From positions 1 to 48,874 of the forward strand of contig NZ_BARG01000028.1 of assembly GCF_000376565.1 (NCBI RefSeq): a stretch of DNA of 48,874 nt, in the 5' to 3' direction. Of the stretch, positions 1 to 6,987 are shown one piece after another. The notes beneath the pieces were generated by a model. The model worked only from the letters and a program-made list of their open reading frames with translations, was not told the DNA's origin and ran no database searches. How positions within the stretch are numbered: the first letter of the stretch is position 1; each line of letters opens with the position of its first letter. Origin of the DNA: Streptomyces hokutonensis (GTDB lineage: Bacteria > Actinomycetota > Actinomycetes > Streptomycetales > Streptomycetaceae). The translations under genes and the position numbers were made by a program.

Positions 1-1718
1 TCCTCCAGGTCCTCCGGCGACAGGATCAGCAGGCGCTCCCCGTCCGACACCGCCGCCCGCCGGCCGTCCGGGGAGAGCGCCATCGGATGCCCGGTGACGT
101 ACGTGGTGCGTCCGCCGCGGACCAGGGCGTGGGATCCGTCGGGATGCTCCAGGACCAGCAGCCGCCCGTCGTCGCCCGAGCCCACCGGCCGGGCGCCCGG
201 CACGGTGCGGAATCCGACCCGCACCGCCAACTCGGAGTCGAAACAGACGCCTTGGCCCGCCGCGTCGATGATCGCGGTCAGTCCGCCGCCCGGCAGGGCG
301 CCCGTGACCGCCGTCACCGGCTGGGTGACCTGGAGCAGCCGTCCCGCGGTCAGGTCCAGCCGGTGGACACGGTGTTCACCGACGGCGAGGGCGAAGTTCC
401 GAACGCGGGTGAGAGTGAGAAGCACCGGCTCCAGCTGGTGCTCGGCGCCCGCCCGGCCGTCCGTGTAGCGGGTGAGCCTCCCGTCGAGGCCGCCCACCAG
501 CAGTCCGCCGCCGTCAGTCGCCAACACCTGGACGCCCGCCCGGTGTTCCAGTACCGGCTCCGGGTCCTTGGTGTCGAGCGACAGCGACCACACCGCCCCG
601 CTCCACATCCCGACGTACAGCACGTCCCCGGCGAAGGCCAGCGCACCGGGCACATTGAACCGTCCGCCGTGCGGCGCGGGCAGGTCGACGATCCGGTGCC
701 GCCCGTCCGGGGCCGCCAGCACCACCCGCCCCGACCAGTCGGCGACGGCCAGACAGCGCTCCCCGCGTGCCCACAGCCGGGGCCGCTCCCTGAGCTCCGC
801 CGTACCGCCGACCTCGTGCTCCGCCGTATGGAAGGTCAGGGTTCGTCCGTCGCGTACGGCGAGCGCGCGGCCGTCGGGGAAGAAGACCGGGTGTCCGCGC
901 GCGGCGAGGACGGGGCGGTCGGGCTCGTCCCAGGACGGCTGCTCCTCGGGTGCCCGCACCTCGAAGGGCGGGGTCGTCGCCGGTTCGCAGCCGGGAGCGG
1001 TCGCGACGAGCCGTACCTCCGGGGCGGGCGTGCGGAACGCGAGGTCGCCGAAGACCGCCGTGCTCCCGGTGACCGACGCGGTCAGCGTGCCGGTCGGCTC
1101 GGCGGTGGGCGGGTGTGCGGTCAAGGTGACCGTGGCCCCGGCCGGCCACGGGGACACACCGTCCGGTGCCGTGCCGGTCACCTTCAGCGCCGGCAGCGTG
1201 TGACCGGCGATCGCTTCGCTGACCGGTGTCTCGAAGTGGAGGACGGTGCGGGCCTCGGCATGGCGCAGCCCCACGGCCTCGCACACCTCGTCGATCCAGC
1301 GGGGCCGTGCCGTGGAGATCCAGTTGATCCGGTGCACGATGTACGGCACCTTCTCGACGGCCCCCGGATTGATGAGCAGCGGGATGAGCCGGCCGCCCTC
1401 CGGAGGGTTCAGCTTGTACGCCTCGTGCAGCTCCCACTGGCAGACGTCCTTGTCGAAGTACGTCGGCGAATAGAGCGCCACGACATGGCGGCTGCGGGGG
1501 AGCGCCTCCTCCAGGAAGCTCTGCCAGTCCGCGCCCAGCGGGGTGCCGCTGGTGCGGGACACGTCGAGGTAGATCCTCGGCGTCGCACCGTCGGCGGTCA
1601 CACACCCGCTGAGCTCGTCGTGCAGATCCCTGGCCTGGATGTAGTCCTCGCGGGCGTAGCTGATGAACACGTCCCACTGGTCGGCCCCGGACGCGGTCCC
1701 CGCGATGTCCGTCGTCAT
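1..1718 (-). CDS. TIR-domain protein with C-terminal beta-propeller-like region (3' end outside window)
   Basis: About 572 codons are visible without a stop, so the protein continues past the left edge. Residues about 10-140 form a TIR domain. It opens with WDVFISYARED, has the LDVSRTSGTPLG stretch and ends its core with the CQWELHEAY block, whose Glu sits where the catalytic Glu of NAD-hydrolysing TIR domains lies. A short Ig-like segment follows (about 165-260). The rest is built of beta-rich units such as LSPDGRRAAVSDGERLL and FAGDVLYVGMWSGAVWSL, typical of WD40/quinoprotein-like propellers. Known: bacterial TIR domains in defence cleave NAD or make cyclic ADP-ribose signals. Inference: the propeller is a sensor or partner-binding part and the TIR is the output. 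The ATG at 1718 overlaps the upstream stop (ATGA), so it is translationally coupled and last of seven visible operon genes. The TIR call is firm; the propeller is likely; the role is inferred. Confidence 0.88.
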   Translation of the reverse strand, partial: MTTDIAGTASGADQWDVFISYAREDYIQARDLHDELSGCVTADGATPRIYLDVSRTSGTPLGADWQSFLEEALPRSRHVVALYSPTYFDKDVCQWELHEAYKLNPPEGGRLIPLLINPGAVEKVPYIVHRINWISTARPRWIDEVCEAVGLRHAEARTVLHFETPVSEAIAGHTLPALKVTGTAPDGVSPWPAGATVTLTAHPPTAEPTGTLTASVTGSTAVFGDLAFRTPAPEVRLVATAPGCEPATTPPFEVRAPEEQPSWDEPDRPVLAARGHPVFFPDGRALAVRDGRTLTFHTAEHEVGGTAELRERPRLWARGERCLAVADWSGRVVLAAPDGRHRIVDLPAPHGGRFNVPGALAFAGDVLYVGMWSGAVWSLSLDTKDPEPVLEHRAGVQVLATDGGGLLVGGLDGRLTRYTDGRAGAEHQLEPVLLTLTRVRNFALAVGEHRVHRLDLTAGRLLQVTQPVTAVTGALPGGGLTAIIDAAGQGVCFDSELAVRVGFRTVPGARPVGSGDDGRLLVLEHPDGSHALVRGGRTTYVTGHPMALSPDGRRAAVSDGERLLILSPEDLE

Positions 1719-3613
1719 CCCAGCACCTTCGAGATCGCGCCGATCAGCTCGTCGAGCAGCTTCCGGTGCTGCGGGTCCATGGCGGCGCCGTGGCCGCGCC
1801 GCAGCCGCTGGGCCTCGTCGCGGATGCCGGTCAGTTTGGTGCGCATGGTGTACGGATCCGGAGTCGGCGGCTGGAAGGGGAACCGTGCCGACAGGGGGTC
1901 GGGCGGCGGCTTGACCAGGTTGTTGAACCGTTCGACGAGGTCCGACACCATCAACGCCGTCTTCACCCGGGCGACTTCCGTGCGGCGCGCGGTCACCAGC
2001 TTCGCCAGCTCGTCCAGCGGATCGCGCCCGCCGTTCTTCCCGGTGCCCCGGCGCTGGTTGCTGATGCGCGCGTCCAGGTCGTCCAGGGAACGGGCCAGCC
2101 GGTCCGCCGTCGCCGTGTCGGAGATACCGCCCTTCACCGGGGACATGATGGCGTCGTACCGGTTGTACAGATCGCCGACGGCCATCGCGTCCGCGACTTC
2201 CGCGAGCCGCTGGACCGTCGCCTTTTCCAGCTCCCGGACGATCTGCCTGCCCTGCTCGGACCGGACCGCCTCCCGCACAGCGGGAAGTCTGCCCTGCAGG
2301 CCGGTCAGCCGGTTGCGCAAGGTGGCCAGCCGGTGTGGGGACCCACCGCTGTTCGCGGCCTTCATGGCGTCGACGAACTCGGCGACCGCCGGGTTGACGA
2401 CCGCCGCCTCCTGCCAGCCCCGCACGGCCTCCAGCAGTTCGCCGGCCTGGGTGATGGTGGCGTCCCGCCCGGCGATCTCGGCGCAGGCCACCGCCCGGTC
2501 CGGGTCGCGGCCCAGGTGCAGCAGGCAGACGGCGTAGAGGAAGTTGAGCCAGGAGAAGCCGGAGACCAGGGGCAGGACACGGGCCAGTACCTGCTCGGCG
2601 GCTTCGGCGAGACCGGCCTGCAGCAGCGCCGCGGCCGTCTGTCCGTCCGCCTCGGCGATCAGCGAGTAGACCGCGTCGGCGCGGTCGCGGGGCAGGTTCG
2701 GCGCCGGCGGTGCCGCGCGCCTCGGGCTGGTGACGCACAGGGCGAGATAGGCGTCGAAGTCGGCGATGACGGAGTGGCGGCGCCGGCGGGCGTCCATGCG
2801 GGCCAGCTCGGCACGCGCCAGGCGCGGGTCGCCCGCCCTGAACGCTGCCACGGCCGGCGCGGCGGCGGGACGCGCCAGCTGGAGCAGCAACCTGCTTTCC
2901 AGTGCCGCGACCTGCTCCTTGTCGACGTCCGCTTCCGCGACCCCCCGCGTCGCCGTGTCCAGGGCCAGTTCCAGCGCGCCGGCCTTGGCCTGGCCGAGGG
3001 CGACGAGACAGGACAGCGAACCTTCCTCCGGGGCCAGCTCGAGGAACGCCTCCGCGCGTTCGAGCGCGCCCCGGGGATCGGCGCCGGCCGTCCGGGCGTA
3101 GGAGTCCATCTCGCCCGGGGTGAGACGCCTGCGCAGTTCCCGGCGGAGTTCGCCGACCTGCCCGCGGAGGTCGTCCGGCATCGGCTCGTCGCGCAGCGGA
3201 CGCAGGATCCGCAGCGCCGCGACCTGGTCCTGCCCGTCCAGGCGGTACATGCAGAACGCCCGCAGGTAGCGGGCTTCCTGGTGCTCCGGCTTGTTCAGCA
3301 GGTATTCGGTCAGGAGCTCCAGGGCGATGTCGTACTTGCCTTCGTGGGCGTTGGCCCGGGCGTCCTCGAGGAGGTCCTCGCCCTCGTCGTCGAGCACCAA
3401 CGACATGTCCATGAGCGTGGCGGGCGGCAGCTCGAGCAGGCGGTCCGTGACGGGCTTGGCGCCCGGCCCGCGGGTCAACTCCTCCAGCTGCTGGTCGTGT
3501 TCGACGAGGCCCGCCCGGCGGCCGATCCCCGAGAACTCGAAGGACGGCGTCCGCAGCGACTGAACGGGGTTGATCTCCCGGAACGAGTGGCGGTCGTCCG
3601 CGGTACCGGTCAC
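1715..3613 (-). CDS. Large helical TPR-like protein of the TIR/Hsp70 operon
   Basis: A 632-residue, soluble, mostly alpha-helical protein. The GTG at 3613 was chosen because it overlaps the preceding stop as GTGA, whereas longer versions start inside the upstream gene and are Arg/Gly-rich shadow sequence. Helical hairpin repeats are visible around residues 75-130 (EGKYDIALELLTEYL, then HQEARYLRAFCMYRL) and again around 300-370 (LAEAAEQVLARVLPLV, WLNFLYAVCLLHLG). This suits tetratricopeptide-type packing with degenerate repeats. The last 200 residues are long charged helices (for example LARSLDDLDARISNQ) that may form a coiled coil. I see no enzyme motif. Known: TPR arrays are protein-binding scaffolds, often for chaperones. 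Inference: it links the Hsp70 module to the TIR effector encoded directly after it. I do not recognise a named family. Confidence 0.85.
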   Translation of the reverse strand: MTGTADDRHSFREINPVQSLRTPSFEFSGIGRRAGLVEHDQQLEELTRGPGAKPVTDRLLELPPATLMDMSLVLDDEGEDLLEDARANAHEGKYDIALELLTEYLLNKPEHQEARYLRAFCMYRLDGQDQVAALRILRPLRDEPMPDDLRGQVGELRRELRRRLTPGEMDSYARTAGADPRGALERAEAFLELAPEEGSLSCLVALGQAKAGALELALDTATRGVAEADVDKEQVAALESRLLLQLARPAAAPAVAAFRAGDPRLARAELARMDARRRRHSVIADFDAYLALCVTSPRRAAPPAPNLPRDRADAVYSLIAEADGQTAAALLQAGLAEAAEQVLARVLPLVSGFSWLNFLYAVCLLHLGRDPDRAVACAEIAGRDATITQAGELLEAVRGWQEAAVVNPAVAEFVDAMKAANSGGSPHRLATLRNRLTGLQGRLPAVREAVRSEQGRQIVRELEKATVQRLAEVADAMAVGDLYNRYDAIMSPVKGGISDTATADRLARSLDDLDARISNQRRGTGKNGGRDPLDELAKLVTARRTEVARVKTALMVSDLVERFNNLVKPPPDPLSARFPFQPPTPDPYTMRTKLTGIRDEAQRLRRGHGAAMDPQHRKLLDELIGAISKVLG

Positions 3614-3960
3614 GAGTACTCCTCTCCGAGCCCGGACGCGTCCCCGGGCTCCGGCACCTCGCCGGGGTCGGGCACCGTGCCGAGCGCGTGTTCGGCCAGT
3701 TGCCGGGCGAGCAGATACTCGGACTCCTGGTCCACCTTCACCAGGAGCATCAACACCCGGGCCAGCCCGGCCTGTTCGAAGAGCTGCTCCTCGGCCGGCT
3801 CGGGCTGGTGCTCCACTCGCGGCAGCCGGTCGAGCAGCGCGCCGCGGTCGGCCGTACGGCCCCGCCCGAGCGCGAGCGCGAGTTCGGCCCGCAGGCCGCC
3901 CGCCCGTGCGCCGGTCCACCGCCCGGGCACGACCCGCCGCCTAGGCATGATCCCGGTCAT
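3610..3960 (-). CDS. Small helical protein of unknown function in the TIR/Hsp70 operon
   Basis: A 116-residue protein lying between two TPR-like genes. Two starts are possible, at 3960 and 3948. I prefer 3960 because a strong GAGGAGAGG leader sits just upstream, although this makes the gene overlap the previous one by 20 bases. The stop overlaps the next gene's GTG by four bases. The N-terminal 40 residues are Arg/Gly/Ala-rich. The middle (about 55-95: PAEEQLFEQAGLARVLMLLV, then SEYLLARQLAEHAL) is a predicted pair of helices, and the tail is acidic with Pro and Gly. The helices resemble one TPR-like hairpin, but no motif is diagnostic. Its position inside a run of overlapping genes implies a stoichiometric accessory part of the same complex. 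The function is unknown. Confidence 0.72.
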   Translation of the reverse strand: MTGIMPRRRVVPGRWTGARAGGLRAELALALGRGRTADRGALLDRLPRVEHQPEPAEEQLFEQAGLARVLMLLVKVDQESEYLLARQLAEHALGTVPDPGEVPEPGDASGLGEEYS

Positions 3961-5497
3961 CGGTCCTCTCCTCCTCGGGCAGCAGGATCTCTCCGGTACC
4001 CACGATGATCTTGCGTTCCGCTCCGTGCAGGACCGCGGCGCCGTCGGCGTACACCTGGGAGGCGGCCTCCAGCTCCTTCAGCAGCTCGTTCACGACGGCC
4101 CTGGCCGGGTGGTCCTCGGGGAGGTCCCGGAGCCTCGGGTACGTGATGAGTTCGATACGACGGCGCAGCGCGTCGTTGCGGCGCTGGATGTCGTCCTGCG
4201 GGGCCCGCGGCCGGGGAACGGCCTCCGTGTCGAGGCCGCCAGGGTCGCCGTACGGCGCGAACCTGTCCTTCAGACGCCGGTATTGGGCCCGGTCTCCCGG
4301 GGAACGGTCCGGATCGTCGAGGAACTCGCTCACGAGGGCGAGATACCGGGAGATGGCGTCCCCCTCGCCGCCGAGCGCCCGCTCACGTTCCATCAGGTCC
4401 AGCACCTCGGGCAGCGTGATGCCCTTCGCGAGTCCCGTGCCCTCGTCCAGCACGACGAGCGCCTGTTCGCGTTCGGGCTGGCTCAGGGCGAAGTAGTAGC
4501 GGACCAGGCCCTCGACGAGTGCGGGGTCACCGAGGTCGGGATCCGCCTCGCGCACCGCGGCCGCCCGCCGCTCCAGCTCCTCGAAGTCGGACGGCCACGG
4601 TGCCCCGGACAGCGCGGGCCTGCCCAGCCACTCCCGCACCAGGGCGAGCAGCCTCAGCATCGCGACGCCGGTGCGCAGCGGTCCTGTCGTGGGGGCGTCG
4701 GCCGGGCGATGGGCCACCTGGAGGGAGAGACCGGCCAGCCGCTCGCTCAGCTCGCCCGGATCGCCATCCGCCCAGTCGCAGGCGAGAATCCCCAACTCGG
4801 CCTCGGTGACGGGCAGTTCCCGCTCCTCGGCACGCTTGCGCGCGCCGGTGAACGCGTCACGGGCCTCGTCGATCCGCCCGTCGAGCATCGACTGGACACC
4901 CTTGACGAGCTGGAGGTCATTGACTTCGGGCGGGATCCGGTCGGTGAGTTCGTCGAGTTCCCGGACGCGGTCGAAGTGGTGCAGCGCTCCGTCGGTCTCG
5001 TGCCGCTGCCAGTGCCCGACGGCCAGGTGGAGGTGGGAGATGGCGGCGATCCGGCGGCTCTCCGGCCGGCCCTTCAGAAGCTCGGCGTGTTCCGCGTACA
5101 GGTCGGTGACCCGGTCGTGCCTCTCCAGCCGTGCCTGTACCCACAGTTCCAGGTAGGCGGTGTCCGTCGTACGGCCCTCACCGGCGATCAGTTCGTCGAG
5201 GGCGGTCGCGGCGGCGCCGTAGCGCGCCGGTTCGTACCGTCCCAGCATCGCCCGCACATAGGCCTGCGCGAAGCGGATCCGGTCCAGCCCCTGCCCCCGG
5301 GGCCCCGCCCCGACGGCCTGCCCGAGCAGCCCGTCGGCCCGCTCCAGCTCGTCGCGGTCGTCGCTGTCGAGCAGCACCAGCGCCTGCTCGTACGGCAGCC
5401 GCCAGCGGCTCGGCAGTACGACCAGGAAGTACGCGGCACCGGCCAGGACGGACAGGAACAGCAGCGGCATGACGACCGCCAGGAGAATCGTGGTCAC
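3941..5497 (-). CDS. Membrane-anchored TPR-like protein of the TIR/Hsp70 operon
   Basis: A 518-residue protein starting at GTG 5497, which overlaps the upstream stop as GTGA. Residues about 3-28 (ILLAVVMPLLFLSVLAGAAY followed by FLVVLP) are one transmembrane segment, and SRWRLP directly after it suggests that the bulk of the protein is cytoplasmic. The remaining 480 residues are helical repeats (LDRIRFAQAYVRAMLGRYEP, RIAAISHLHLAVGHWQRHE, VKGVQSMLDGRIDEARDAFT) with TPR-like spacing. The C-terminal 60 residues are charged helix. No catalytic motif is seen. Inference: it anchors the chaperone/TIR assembly at the membrane. This is notable because the divergent neighbour at 10236-10748 is also a membrane protein. 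The family is not recognised beyond TPR-like. Confidence 0.85.
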   Translation of the reverse strand: MTTILLAVVMPLLFLSVLAGAAYFLVVLPSRWRLPYEQALVLLDSDDRDELERADGLLGQAVGAGPRGQGLDRIRFAQAYVRAMLGRYEPARYGAAATALDELIAGEGRTTDTAYLELWVQARLERHDRVTDLYAEHAELLKGRPESRRIAAISHLHLAVGHWQRHETDGALHHFDRVRELDELTDRIPPEVNDLQLVKGVQSMLDGRIDEARDAFTGARKRAEERELPVTEAELGILACDWADGDPGELSERLAGLSLQVAHRPADAPTTGPLRTGVAMLRLLALVREWLGRPALSGAPWPSDFEELERRAAAVREADPDLGDPALVEGLVRYYFALSQPEREQALVVLDEGTGLAKGITLPEVLDLMERERALGGEGDAISRYLALVSEFLDDPDRSPGDRAQYRRLKDRFAPYGDPGGLDTEAVPRPRAPQDDIQRRNDALRRRIELITYPRLRDLPEDHPARAVVNELLKELEAASQVYADGAAVLHGAERKIIVGTGEILLPEEERTDDRDHA

Positions 5498-6987
5498 GTC
5501 CCGGTCTCCCTGCCGCGTTCGCGGTGCAGCCGCCGGACGAGCTCCGCGTACCGCATGCCGTATTCATGGATGTGACGCTGTGTCATGTGTCCGCTCTCCC
5601 GGACGCGCCGGAGGCCCGTCTGGACCTGCTCGGCGACCTGTTCGGCCGCGTCGAGCCGGCCGAGGAGCAGGAAGGTCTCGGCGTAGTCGAGCATGAGGTC
5701 GAACCGCCACCACATCAGCGTGTCGCCGTCGTGCAGCCACTGGTGCACAAAGGCGTTGGCCTTGGCCAGTTCGCCCTGACCGATCAGACAGACGGCCATC
5801 TCGTGCGCGTGTTTGCGGCGCAGATCGGGCGGCAGCCGGTCGAACGCCGTGTGGGCCGTCGTCAGGAGCCGGTGGGCGAAGGAGCCATCCGTGGCCCCGG
5901 CGAGCCGGCCCTGCACGACCTCCCACAGGCCGCCGATGATCGACAGCTGTGCCGTGTACGCCTCCACGCGCTCCGGGTCCGCCTGCACCGCGCGTTCCAG
6001 CAGCGACAGCGCCTCCAGCGGGTCCCCCAGATCCTCGTGGGCGATCTCGGCGGCGAGGATCAGCAGCGGGTATCCGGGGCAGTCGACCAGTGCCGTGTGG
6101 GCGAGCCCGACGGCCTGGCGCGGCCGGCCCGCCGCGCGGAGGGCACCTACCGCCGTCACCGGATCCATCGCGCGGCGCGCCTCGTCGAGGGCGTCGGCCA
6201 GCTGTTCCGGGTCCGTGCCGCCGAGCCCCGCACTCAGCGCGCGAAGCTGTTCCCGCACCTCCCGGACCGGTTCCACCCGGCGCATCCAGGACGGCAGCAG
6301 GCTGTCCTGGGCGCGGGGGGCGAACACGCCGGCGCAGGCCGCCCGTTGCAGCAGCCGCTCCTTGTCCGCGTCCGGCGGTGACTCGAAGCAGCGCAGTGCG
6401 GTGACGGCCAGGGCGTGCAGCCCGGGGTCCCGGCCGCCGGCCGGCAGCCCGCGGGCCGCTTCCGGCGTGAGATGGGCCAGCCGCTCCGGCTCCGCGAAGA
6501 GCTGCCCGAGGGACGGCGCTCCCCAGGCGGGCAGCGGCAGCAGCAGCGGGCCGTGCCCGGTCACCACGATGTCGGCGGGCAGGGCCACCAGTTCGGGGCC
6601 GATCGCGGCGCGCCAGGCCGGCAGTGCCCGCAGCGCCTCGGCCACGGACGCGAGCTGTGCGGCCGTCTCGCGCCCCGCTAGGGCGTCGGCGAGGTTGCCG
6701 GGCGCGTCGGTCTCGTAGCTGACGACCTGGAACCAGCGGCCGGCGAGCTGCCGTTGCTCCCCCCGCTCGCCGGGCATCACCGGGACCAGCCCGATGCGGC
6801 GCGGCCGGGTCTGCCAGGCCAGCAGCTCGGCCCGCTGGTCCCCGTCGATCTCCTCGACCGGGATCAGCCGGTACCAGCGTCGGCGGTGGGGTGCGCGGTA
6901 GAGCGTGCCCCACCAGCCGACACCGGCGTACTCGGCGTCGAGCTCCGCCGCGACGGCCGCTTCCGGTGCCTCCGTGGCCGTGGTCAA
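5494..6987 (-). CDS. Probable pseudokinase-TPR fusion protein
   Basis: A 497-residue protein. I place the start at TTG 6987, which overlaps the hsp70 stop as TTGA and has a GAGG-type leader. The only longer option (ATG 7047) would run 64 bases into the Hsp70 gene. Residues about 20-230 look like a decayed protein-kinase fold: a WWGTLYRAPHRRRWYRLI opening like a glycine-rich lobe, VVSYETDAPGNLADAL like a hinge, ALPADIVVTGHGPLLLPLP at the place of the catalytic and metal-binding loops, then LTPEAARGL and DPGLHALAVTALRCFE, which resemble the APE and DxxxLG segments. The catalytic Asp and the DFG motif are missing, so it is probably a binding-only pseudokinase. Residues about 270-490 are TPR-like (GYPLLILAAEIAHEDLGDPL, AVQADPERVEAYTAQL). 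The kinase relation is my inference from motif order; the TPR part is clearer. Confidence 0.75.
   Translation of the reverse strand: MTTATEAPEAAVAAELDAEYAGVGWWGTLYRAPHRRRWYRLIPVEEIDGDQRAELLAWQTRPRRIGLVPVMPGERGEQRQLAGRWFQVVSYETDAPGNLADALAGRETAAQLASVAEALRALPAWRAAIGPELVALPADIVVTGHGPLLLPLPAWGAPSLGQLFAEPERLAHLTPEAARGLPAGGRDPGLHALAVTALRCFESPPDADKERLLQRAACAGVFAPRAQDSLLPSWMRRVEPVREVREQLRALSAGLGGTDPEQLADALDEARRAMDPVTAVGALRAAGRPRQAVGLAHTALVDCPGYPLLILAAEIAHEDLGDPLEALSLLERAVQADPERVEAYTAQLSIIGGLWEVVQGRLAGATDGSFAHRLLTTAHTAFDRLPPDLRRKHAHEMAVCLIGQGELAKANAFVHQWLHDGDTLMWWRFDLMLDYAETFLLLGRLDAAEQVAEQVQTGLRRVRESGHMTQRHIHEYGMRYAELVRRLHRERGRETGT

Noticed and set aside
87..2537. An 816-codon open frame on the plus strand over the TIR and TPR genes
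   Set aside because: Arg/Gly/Pro-rich antisense shadow; the minus-strand frame gives a clear TIR domain and normal codon bias.
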